Position numbers and translations under genes: made by a program. DNA of 14,555 nucleotides from Spirochaeta sp. Its GTDB lineage: Bacteria > Spirochaetota > Spirochaetia > UBA9216. Positions 7,998 to 13,942 of the stretch are shown piece after piece. The first letter of the stretch is position 1. Each line of letters opens with the position of its first letter. Location: the NCBI GenBank assembly GCA_003454605.1, contig DMKD01000434.1:1-14555 (forward strand), in the 5' to 3' direction. The notes beneath the pieces were generated by a model. The model had not been told where the DNA came from. It did not search any database and worked only from the letters and a program-made list of their open reading frames with translations.

Positions 7998-9260
7998 TTA
8001 ATAACCTAATGATTCTAAAGAAGGCATAGCGGAGTCTCCGCCGAAATACCCTTCAACACTCCAGAAATCATCCTCGCTAGACATCTCTTCAGGAGTCTTA
8101 CCCTTAACAATAAATGCAAGGTAATCTCCGAGAAGTTCATGATCTTCTCTGAATGCCATAGGACCTTTTATTGTATCAAAGGTCTTTGTATCAAGAACAG
8201 CAGCTACTGCTCCAGTTTCGAATGAACCGGCTTCTTCCACTGCTTCGAGAAGAACCCTGGTAGCCATATAGCCAATTGCGCCATATGCATCAGGAGCTTC
8301 GTTCCATCTTGCTCTGTGTGCTGCAGTAAATTCTTCTGCTTTACTGGCCAATGATGCATCTTCAAATCCTTCCATATTCCAGTAGTAGAAATCCAGAGCG
8401 TAAAGATTTTTAAGAGCATCTGCGGGAATTCCCTTTGCAACCAGGTTGGTTGTCCATGTATTGAACAGCAGAGATTCTTTATGCAGACCCATGTCATATG
8501 CCTGTTTAAAAAGAGCAATTGCATCGCCGCCGAACTGACAGGCCATGAAAACATCAGGTTTTACTTCGAGAGCCTTATTGATAGCTGCAGTAAAATCAAC
8601 GGTACCTTTCGGGTATTCTGCAAAACCTACAACTTCTCCACCTAATTCAGCTATGGCAGCTTCGAGACCTTCAAACTGAGTTGCACCCCATGAATCAGCG
8701 CGTGAAACCCAGAAGATTTTCTTTGCGCCTAGTTTTTCTATCGCCGCGCCGCCTGAAAGGTAACCGATACTCCAAGGAGTAAACGCAACAGAGTAAGTAC
8801 CTAAAGCCGGATTTCCTTTCCTGAAGGAATCGAGTGCGGGCACGTTTGCAGCAAGGTACGGGAGAGGATTCATCTTCATTTCTTCATTGATCGCTGCTGA
8901 AATAGGATTCCAGGCAGTTCCTGTAAAACCGTCTATTCCGCCTTCCTGCAGCTCTCTGAATCTTCTAACACCTACATCAAGCTTGGCTTCTGCATCCTTT
9001 ACTTCATAAGTAATGGGCACCTTTCCCCATGGCATGTCGAGTCCGCCCTTTTCGTTGAACTGCTCTACTGCCAGAATCATTCCCATTTTCTGGGTTTCAG
9101 CGACTGCAGCAAAAATACCACTCAGTGACGACATAAAACCGAGCTGGTACTCTTCCGGATTAGCCGCTTCCTGTTCTCCGTTTGCGGAAACTGCAATAAC
9201 GTTTCCGAAAACCATCAGTACTGCCAGAACGGCAATATACCATTTAAATCCTTTTCTCAT
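7998..9260 (-). CDS. Periplasmic substrate-binding protein A of the HAAT transporter (Peripla_BP_6 type)
   Basis: First gene of the long operon: a periplasmic receptor of 420 residues. AGGAGAG stands 4 bases before the ATG at 9260, and a signal peptide follows: MRKGFK, a hydrophobic core, and VSA at 24-26 as the cleavage site, then NGEQEA. A start at 9326 would lie inside the promoter and is rejected. The mature protein has the HAAT receptor pattern, starting YQLGFMSSLSGIFAAVAETQ, with RADSWG, KGTVDF, FGGDAI and a C-terminal FGGDSAMPSLESLGY that parallels binding protein B. The two proteins are colinear paralogues. The gene is followed by a strong terminator hairpin, so it is likely made in excess over the downstream genes, as is common for binding proteins. 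Its promoter carries two FadR-type operators. Confidence 0.94.
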   Translation of the reverse strand: MRKGFKWYIAVLAVLMVFGNVIAVSANGEQEAANPEEYQLGFMSSLSGIFAAVAETQKMGMILAVEQFNEKGGLDMPWGKVPITYEVKDAEAKLDVGVRRFRELQEGGIDGFTGTAWNPISAAINEEMKMNPLPYLAANVPALDSFRKGNPALGTYSVAFTPWSIGYLSGGAAIEKLGAKKIFWVSRADSWGATQFEGLEAAIAELGGEVVGFAEYPKGTVDFTAAINKALEVKPDVFMACQFGGDAIALFKQAYDMGLHKESLLFNTWTTNLVAKGIPADALKNLYALDFYYWNMEGFEDASLASKAEEFTAAHRARWNEAPDAYGAIGYMATRVLLEAVEEAGSFETGAVAAVLDTKTFDTIKGPMAFREDHELLGDYLAFIVKGKTPEEMSSEDDFWSVEGYFGGDSAMPSLESLGY

Positions 9261-9283
9261 TAAACTCTCCTCTTTCTTGTTGG

Positions 9284-9296
9284 ATTGTCCTACAAT
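9284..9296 (-). promoter_or_regulatory. FadR-type GntR operator, site 2 (over transcription start)
   Basis: ATTGTAGGACAAT on the minus strand is a perfect inverted repeat of five bases around three central bases, and its core TTGTAGGACAA fits TNGTNNNACNA completely. It spans the predicted start of transcription. A near copy (CTGTAGGACAT, nine of eleven the same) occurs at 9381-9391. Confidence 0.7.
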
Positions 9297-9298
9297 CA

Positions 9299-9326
9299 AT
9301 TGTATCACAACATGGCTATACGTCAA
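9299..9326 (-). promoter_or_regulatory. Main promoter of the transporter/dehydrogenase operon
   Basis: On the minus strand a -35 box TTGACG (9321-9326) and a -10 box TACAAT (9299-9304) each match the sigma-70-type consensus at five of six positions, with a 16-base spacer. Transcription would start near 9292, 31 bases before the ATG of binding protein A. One FadR-type operator overlaps the -10 box and a second overlaps the expected start site, which implies repression by occlusion. Confidence 0.72.
9300..9310 (-). promoter_or_regulatory. FadR-type GntR operator, site 1 (over -10 and spacer)
   Basis: TTGTGATACAA on the minus strand fits the FadR-subfamily consensus TNGTNNNACNA at every fixed position. 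It covers the -10 box and the adjacent spacer of the operon promoter. Its centre is 15 bases from that of site 2, so two dimers would lie one and a half helical turns apart. Confidence 0.68.
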
Positions 9327-9380
9327 GAATTAAAATATCTAATTATCTATAATCGACAATTCATGTCATAAATAAATGAG

Positions 9381-9391
9381 CTGTAGGACAT
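9381..9391 (+). promoter_or_regulatory. Weaker GntR operator-like site between the divergent promoters
   Basis: CTGTAGGACAT differs from operator site 2 (read TTGTAGGACAA) only at its two outermost bases, keeping the GTAGGAC core. It lies upstream of both the minus-strand operon promoter and the plus-strand diiron gene, where an auxiliary or looping site could act on either. It could also be a chance match. Confidence 0.4.
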
Positions 9392-9394
9392 CAT

Positions 9395-9419
9395 ACAGTT
9401 TGACATAAAAACAGTTTGA
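9395..9419 (+). repeat. Short direct repeat upstream of the diiron gene
   Basis: ACAGTTTGA occurs twice (9395-9403 and 9411-9419) with a 16-base period, each copy leading into a -35-like TTTGA. It may reflect an activator site or duplicated -35 elements. At nine bases it may also be chance in an AT-rich gap. Confidence 0.35.
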
Positions 9420-9443
9420 AGCAGTGGGTTTCCATGCTAAAAT
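9416..9443 (+). promoter_or_regulatory. Possible promoter of the diiron/MFS genes, with a leaderless start
   Basis: An extended -10 box TGCTAAAAT (9435-9443) has a weak -35 TTGAAG (9416-9421) at 16 bases. Transcription would begin at or next to the ATG at 9450, and no ribosome site is visible. A better -35 (TTGACA, 9400-9405) exists upstream but has no -10 partner at normal spacing. Confidence 0.4.
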
Positions 9444-9449
9444 ATATTC

Positions 9450-9938
9450 ATGAATGAAATAAATACTACATTGATACTAAAAAAGGCAGTTATTCTGGAA
9501 CAGCAGGGATTCAGCTTTTATAAGAACGCAGCTGCAATGTCTTCCAATTCTGAACTTATTCATATATTTGCAACTATGGCGGCTGAAGAAAAAAACCATT
9601 CGGAGATATTGCTCAATCAGCTGCAGCAATTAGAGCATGGGAAAGAAGAGCCAATAAACTTAACCAATATTCCCGACGAATTTACGGATGCTGTTTTGAC
9701 CGACAGGATAGTTAATACAATATCTGCTGCATCATACGAGGCCGCTGCAATTTCGGCCGCAATGGGACTTGAGATACAAACCGTTAACCTTTATGAAAAC
9801 AGCGCTGATTCTGCGAAAACTCCGGAAGAGGAAAAACTTTTCAGGTATTTATCGAACTGGGAAAGCACCCATCTAAAAGTTCTGTCCAATCTTAACCGCA
9901 AAATACTTGAACGTGCACTTCAAGACGACATCTATTAA
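9450..9938 (+). CDS. Rubrerythrin/ferritin-like diiron protein
   Basis: Small four-helix-bundle protein of 162 residues. The paired diiron ligand pattern of rubrerythrin-type ferritin-like domains is visible: E17 with Y24 seven residues on (ExxxxxxY) in helix 1, EEKNH with E47 and H50 in helix 2, E108 with Y115 in helix 3, and ESTH with E138 and H141 in helix 4. There is no C-terminal rubredoxin domain with Cys pairs and no Cys at all, so it is not a full rubrerythrin. Possible roles are peroxide reduction, iron handling or an oxidase-type activity. No Shine-Dalgarno bases precede the ATG, and an extended -10 box ends 6 bases upstream, so the message may be leaderless. It is followed after 13 bases by the MFS gene on the same strand. 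Confidence 0.85.
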   Translation: MNEINTTLILKKAVILEQQGFSFYKNAAAMSSNSELIHIFATMAAEEKNHSEILLNQLQQLEHGKEEPINLTNIPDEFTDAVLTDRIVNTISAASYEAAAISAAMGLEIQTVNLYENSADSAKTPEEEKLFRYLSNWESTHLKVLSNLNRKILERALQDDIY

Positions 9939-9951
9939 TCCGGAGCAACTC

Positions 9952-11133
9952 ATGATAAAAAATAAAAAGATTATTTCATTGTCAATATTCATGTCCCTTG
10001 GACTTTTAGGTCTTCTATTCCCGGCCGTTGGTGCAAGCCTCCCCGGGATAGAAAAATATTTTAATGTCGGCTTGAGCTCATCAGGAATAGTATCGTCGCT
10101 TGTGCAGCTTGGTTATGCCCTGTTCTGTTTCACAGGCGGAATTCTCAGTGATTTCTTCGGTAAAAAACGAGTTCTGGTTATAGGCGCCTTCATTTACGGG
10201 GCTTCCGGGATTCTGCTCGCTTTCTCACAAAGCTGGATGCTAACCACTGCGCTCTTTTTTATCTTCGGCTCGGGCAGCGGTCTCATATTCATTGCTTCCA
10301 ACACTTTAGTGATTGATATCTTTCCAAAAAAGCCGGGAACCTTTTTAAATATTCATCATACTTTTTTCTCTCTCGGCTCTCTGATAGCACCTATTATAGT
10401 TAGAAGCCTGCTGATGAACGGTTTTTCATGGTTTTCCATTTTTCGAATTCTTGGGTTCATGTCGCTTGGGCTGGGAATAATAATTCTGCTTTCAAGGATG
10501 GATCTTCATACTACAAAGCCCTCCCTTAACTCAAAAACAACTGACATCCCTCTTAAAATAAGATATCAGAAGGTTCTTAAAGAAAAGCGCTTCATCCGTC
10601 TACTTGTCATTGTTTTTCTGGCGATCGGCGTTCAGTTCGGAATTATTTATCTGCTGGTATCCTTCCTGATAAAGGTAAGAGAGCTTGACTTTGGAGATGC
10701 CAGCCTTGTCATGTCTGCATTTTTCGCTCTGATCCTGCTTGGCCGCTTAAGCTGCAGCTATCTTGTCAGCCGCATATCTTCGTACAGGGTTGTACTCGTG
10801 CTTCTCGTTATGCTGGTTCTTACCCTGATCTTCGGTTGGTTGACGAGGGGTGCGATTTCATATGTCCTGTTTGCACTGACAGGGCTGGCGTCATCAGGAC
10901 TGATGCCCACATTAATTTCGATAGCCAGTTCTACACTTGAACCGGAAATAAGGGCTTCAGCGCTTGGCTTACTCTCAATGGCGGGAGGAATAGGAGGAAT
11001 GGTTGTGACGTTATCCATAACAGAGCTGGCAGATTATATCGGTTTCAATAATTCTTTTACCATCATGATAGTATTATCAATCATATCAGTGATTTTATTT
11101 GTCAGAATTATCAGAACAGCAGTGAAGGTTTAG
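9952..11133 (+). CDS. Major facilitator superfamily transporter
   Basis: Inner-membrane transporter of 393 residues with about twelve hydrophobic segments and a short central cytoplasmic loop (around residues 185-205), the usual 6+6 layout. MFS motif A is visible after helix 2 as GGILSDFFGKKR (62-73), with the conserved Gly, Asp and basic residues. The ATG at 9952 has CCGGAG 6 bases upstream. A TTG at 9907 gives a longer frame but overlaps the diiron gene and adds a hydrophilic N-terminus, so it is rejected. The protein resembles sugar- or drug-type MFS proteins only in general terms, and the substrate cannot be told. It shares an operon with the diiron protein. Its stop codon lies 4 bases from the stop of the convergent gntR gene. 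Confidence 0.9.
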   Translation: MIKNKKIISLSIFMSLGLLGLLFPAVGASLPGIEKYFNVGLSSSGIVSSLVQLGYALFCFTGGILSDFFGKKRVLVIGAFIYGASGILLAFSQSWMLTTALFFIFGSGSGLIFIASNTLVIDIFPKKPGTFLNIHHTFFSLGSLIAPIIVRSLLMNGFSWFSIFRILGFMSLGLGIIILLSRMDLHTTKPSLNSKTTDIPLKIRYQKVLKEKRFIRLLVIVFLAIGVQFGIIYLLVSFLIKVRELDFGDASLVMSAFFALILLGRLSCSYLVSRISSYRVVLVLLVMLVLTLIFGWLTRGAISYVLFALTGLASSGLMPTLISIASSTLEPEIRASALGLLSMAGGIGGMVVTLSITELADYIGFNNSFTIMIVLSIISVILFVRIIRTAVKV

Positions 11134-11137
11134 CTTT

Positions 11138-11845
11138 CTAACTCTGCGCCTTATACATTGAATACATCTCTTTTTCTATATCAAGGATATGTTCGAGCAT
11201 AATCTTTCGGGCCCGTTTGCTGTCTCCATCTTTAATCCCATCGAGTAACTCTTTATGGAAACTCAGTGATTTCGGTTTTATAGTCATACTACCGTGCAGA
11301 ACCGAAGACTGCTCCTGCTTGAGGGCGAGATGGATACTCTGCATCAGTTCAATTATCAATCGGTTTCCCGTACCTGAAAAAATGTGCTGATGAAAACGGC
11401 CGTCAGCTTCGATAAAAATATCAAGATCATCCTTGTTGTCCCGCATTGTTTGATACTCTTTCTCAAGTTTTTCAATTATATGATCTTCCTGCCGTTCTGC
11501 CGCCAGTGCAGAAGCTTCAGGTTCCATAATTTTACGAACCTCAATCATCTCCATTGCATCCCGATACCCTTCAAAACGATCAAGAAAACTTCGCATAATA
11601 GCCTTTTCACGGGCCGTTTCGGTTACAAATGTATTTCTGCTGTTATTACGGTCAATCAGCCCAAGATAAAACATTACTTTCATTGCCTCGCGGATTGTGC
11701 CCCGGCCGACACCGAACATCTCGGCAAGCTTTGTTTCTGAAGGCAGTTGATCTCCTGGCTGCAGTTCACCAGAGACAATCTTTTCTTTTACATTTTCAAT
11801 TATTTCTTCAGGCACTGAAAGCCTTGTTACTCGTTCAAATTCCAT
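11138..11845 (-). CDS. GntR-family transcriptional regulator, FadR subfamily with FCD effector domain
   Basis: DNA-binding regulator of 235 residues. The N-terminal winged helix (about 10-75) has the GntR pattern IVSGELQPGDQLPSETKLAE followed by FGVGRGTIREAMKVMFYLGLI. The C-terminal all-helical FCD domain (about 85-230) carries the metal-binding set D148, H152, H197 and H219, which in characterised relatives holds a divalent metal that coordinates a carboxylate effector such as citrate, lactate, gluconate or a similar hydroxyacid. Effector-bound protein normally leaves DNA, relieving repression. The best target in the window is the promoter at 9299-9326, which has two TNGTNNNACNA sites; a weaker site lies upstream of gntR itself. 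It sits between the transporter operon and the transketolase operon, a typical place for a local regulator. AAAGGAAA stands 7 bases before the ATG. Confidence 0.92.
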   Translation of the reverse strand: MEFERVTRLSVPEEIIENVKEKIVSGELQPGDQLPSETKLAEMFGVGRGTIREAMKVMFYLGLIDRNNSRNTFVTETAREKAIMRSFLDRFEGYRDAMEMIEVRKIMEPEASALAAERQEDHIIEKLEKEYQTMRDNKDDLDIFIEADGRFHQHIFSGTGNRLIIELMQSIHLALKQEQSSVLHGSMTIKPKSLSFHKELLDGIKDGDSKRARKIMLEHILDIEKEMYSMYKAQS

Positions 11846-11878
11846 ATCATACTTTCCTTTTAAATGAGAATATCTAAG

Positions 11879-11906
11879 AGTATATCATGGAAAGCTAATA
11901 TCGCAA
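11879..11906 (-). promoter_or_regulatory. Possible gntR promoter
   Basis: On the minus strand TTGCGA (11901-11906) and TATACT (11879-11884) are spaced 16 bases apart, matching consensus at four and five positions. Start would be near 11872, 26 bases before the ATG. It is the best promoter in the 98-base gap between the terminator and gntR. Confidence 0.45.
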
Positions 11907-11926
11907 CCAAATGTTCTAGATTAATA

Positions 11927-11937
11927 CAGTCATACTA
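11927..11937 (-). promoter_or_regulatory. Possible GntR autoregulatory site
   Basis: TAGTATGACTG on the minus strand matches TNGTNNNACNA except for the last base, and its inner AGTatgACT is palindromic. It lies 20 bases upstream of the proposed gntR -35 box, further out than a normal repressor site, so autoregulation from here is tentative. Confidence 0.3.
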
Positions 11938-11943
11938 TTGAAC

Positions 11944-11980
11944 AAAAAACCCGTTTGAAGATTCAGGATCTTCAAACGGG
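11944..11980 (-). terminator. Rho-independent terminator of the transketolase/hydroxyacid dehydrogenase operon
   Basis: Perfect 13-base inverted repeat (11950-11962 and 11968-11980) with a 5-base loop, followed on the minus strand by six T. It lies 39 bases after the stop of the hydroxyacid dehydrogenase and separates that operon from gntR, so gntR needs its own promoter. Confidence 0.92.
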
Positions 11981-12019
11981 CTATATAATGGAAAATAATT
12001 GAAAATATAAATGCTTTCT

Positions 12020-12997
12020 CTATTTCAAAACATCTGGATTAGCCACTTTTTCAGGCGCCTCCCCATTGAAAAATGCCACTACTCTTTTTACTCCGCCCAT
12101 CGCCATCCTTACGACACATTCTTTTGTCAAAGCAGCAGTATGAGGAGTAAGAATAACATTGTCTACTTTCAGAAGCGGATTGTCATCTTCTACCGGCTCG
12201 CTGTTGAAAACATCAAGACCGGCGCCTCCGATTTCGTCTTCCGTCAGAGCTTTAACGAGATCAGGCTCATTTATTATTCCACCCCTGGAAGTATTTACTA
12301 TGATAGATGTATTTTTCATCATCTTGAAACTGCCATAGCTTATCATATCACGGGTGGCCTCCGTCAGAGGAACATGAATAGACACAAAGTCGGACTGCTT
12401 AAGTACTGATTCCAAATCTACAAACTCAACCCAGGATTCATATTTCTTTTTAACTTCATCAGGAAGATATTCATCATGAGCAATAATTCGACAGTTAAAT
12501 GAGTTATAACAGATATCAGCAAGCCTGGAGCCAATACGACCAAAACCCAGAAGACCTAATACTTTTCCGCCCATATCATTGGAAGGATTAGTATATCTGA
12601 CTCTGAAACCCTTATTTCTTACTTCGTTATCAAGCATCTTGAGGTTCTTGGTAAGAGACATTATCATCGCCAGTGCGTGCTCGGCGACACTGTCGGTATT
12701 GGCCCCTAAACTTGATGAGACAATAACACCGTTTTCGGTAGCCGATTTAAGATCTACATTATCAACACCTGCTCCTGTTCTGCTGATAGTTTTCAGGTTT
12801 GTTCCTTTTGAAATCAGTTCATCTGTAAACTTGATCCCGGTTCTCAATACAACAGCTTCGGCTTCAGGAAGCTGTCTTGAGACCTCCTCAACCGTACATT
12901 CAGAACATTTAATAAGCTCACACCCGTTATCAAGAAGATACTGCTCTGCCTCCTGCTCAATGGGCTGAGGCAGTAAAACAGTCTTTTTATATGACAT
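12020..12997 (-). CDS. D-2-hydroxyacid dehydrogenase, NAD-dependent (3-phosphoglycerate dehydrogenase-like)
   Basis: Member of the D-isomer-specific 2-hydroxyacid dehydrogenase family, 325 residues, without the C-terminal ACT or ASB regulatory domains of many biosynthetic 3-phosphoglycerate dehydrogenases. The catalytic triad is R238 (in NTSRGG), E267 (in DVFNSEP) and H286 (in TPHTAA). The Rossmann motif GFGRIG is at 151-156 and D175 indicates NAD. The substrate loop SRTGAGVDNVD is at 72-82. It interconverts a 2-hydroxyacid and a 2-oxoacid; possible substrates include 3-phosphoglycerate, glycerate/hydroxypyruvate, tartronate-type acids or sulfolactate, and the sequence does not choose. Linkage to the transketolase halves rather than to serine biosynthesis genes suggests catabolism. 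TAGGAG, which overlaps the stop codon of the upstream transketolase gene, is its ribosome site. It is the last gene before a strong terminator. Confidence 0.93.
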   Translation of the reverse strand: MSYKKTVLLPQPIEQEAEQYLLDNGCELIKCSECTVEEVSRQLPEAEAVVLRTGIKFTDELISKGTNLKTISRTGAGVDNVDLKSATENGVIVSSSLGANTDSVAEHALAMIMSLTKNLKMLDNEVRNKGFRVRYTNPSNDMGGKVLGLLGFGRIGSRLADICYNSFNCRIIAHDEYLPDEVKKKYESWVEFVDLESVLKQSDFVSIHVPLTEATRDMISYGSFKMMKNTSIIVNTSRGGIINEPDLVKALTEDEIGGAGLDVFNSEPVEDDNPLLKVDNVILTPHTAALTKECVVRMAMGGVKRVVAFFNGEAPEKVANPDVLK

Positions 12998-13006
12998 AAC
13001 TTTCTC

Positions 13007-13942
13007 CTATTTAATAAACTTTGCTATCGATTCTACAATCTGATCAACACTCAAGCCACAGGACTCCAGTAGAGGTTCATAGGGACCATTACCTACCCAT
13101 TCATCTTTAATACCAAGACATTTAACAGGTACAGGATTATGTTCAGCACAATGCTGAGCTACAGCACTTCCAAATCCGCCGCTGATATAATGCTCTTCCA
13201 GAGTTACAATCCTGCCTGTTTTTGCCGCACATTTTGAAATCAAATCGCGATCCAGAGGCTTGATTGTATGCATATCTATCAATTGCACACTTGCACCCTG
13301 TGTTTCAAGCTTTTCACAGGCTTCTACAGCATAAGCAAGCATAGTACCGGTAGCTATCAACGTTACATCGCTGCCGTCGCGCAGTTCAATACCTTTTCCA
13401 ATTTCGAAGTCCATCGACTCATCATAGATGACCGGCATCGCGGGACTGCCGATACGTATATACATAGGACCGTAGGTGTCGGCGGCTACAAGTATTGCCT
13501 TCCTGATCGACACAGGGTCGCCGGGATTAAGGATTGTCATTCCCGGAATAGTCTGCAGCATGGCAAAGTCATCGATCGAATGATGGGTCGGTCCGAGATC
13601 CGAATAGGTAATGCCGGAACATCGACCGACAACCTTCACATTAGTCTCCATATATCCCAAGTCATCTTTAAGCATCTCAAACGGTCTGCCGGTGACAAAG
13701 GGTGCAATCGCCGCGTAAAACGGCACCCAGCCGGTAGTCGCGAGACCTGCAGCATATCCGACAGCGCCCTGTTCCATAATTCCGTATTCTATGTGTCGTT
13801 CCGGAAACTCATTTTTAAACGCGGTAAGCTGAGAGCCGCCGGAACTGTCAGTCGATATAGCAAGAACGCGATCATTTTTCTGTCCTGCTTCAAGAAGCGC
13901 GTCTCCGAAAACAACTCTGGGATTCAATGCCCCTTTACTCAT
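13007..13942 (-). CDS. Transketolase-like thiamine-diphosphate enzyme, C-terminal subunit
   Basis: C-terminal half of a split transketolase, 311 residues: the pyrimidine-binding domain (about 5-170) followed by the C-terminal domain. The catalytic Glu that activates thiamine diphosphate is E57 in YGIMEQ, and the active-site His is in GPTHHSIDD (118-126, H120). R9 matches an N-terminal phosphate-site Arg. By eye, three positions that contact the acceptor or donor sugar in E. coli transketolase differ: His 461, Asp 469 and Arg 520 align with C108, L116 and S166. The ATG overlaps the stop of the N-terminal subunit as ATGA (13939-13942), so the two chains are made together. The pair should catalyse two-carbon ketol transfer or a related C-C cleavage, forming a heterotetramer in the cytoplasm. 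Its real substrate is open. Confidence 0.93.
   Translation of the reverse strand: MSKGALNPRVVFGDALLEAGQKNDRVLAISTDSSGGSQLTAFKNEFPERHIEYGIMEQGAVGYAAGLATTGWVPFYAAIAPFVTGRPFEMLKDDLGYMETNVKVVGRCSGITYSDLGPTHHSIDDFAMLQTIPGMTILNPGDPVSIRKAILVAADTYGPMYIRIGSPAMPVIYDESMDFEIGKGIELRDGSDVTLIATGTMLAYAVEACEKLETQGASVQLIDMHTIKPLDRDLISKCAAKTGRIVTLEEHYISGGFGSAVAQHCAEHNPVPVKCLGIKDEWVGNGPYEPLLESCGLSVDQIVESIAKFIK

Noticed and set aside
8204..8554. Open frame of 116 codons on the minus strand
   Set aside because: Lies in another frame inside binding protein A, is rich in Trp and Met, and has no own start signal.
9261..9326. N-terminal extension of binding protein A
   Set aside because: It overlaps the promoter and operators and precedes a signal peptide; AGGAGAG supports the ATG at 9260.
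9907..9951. TTG start for the MFS gene
   Set aside because: It overlaps the diiron gene and lacks a ribosome site; the ATG at 9952 has CCGGAG 6 bases upstream.
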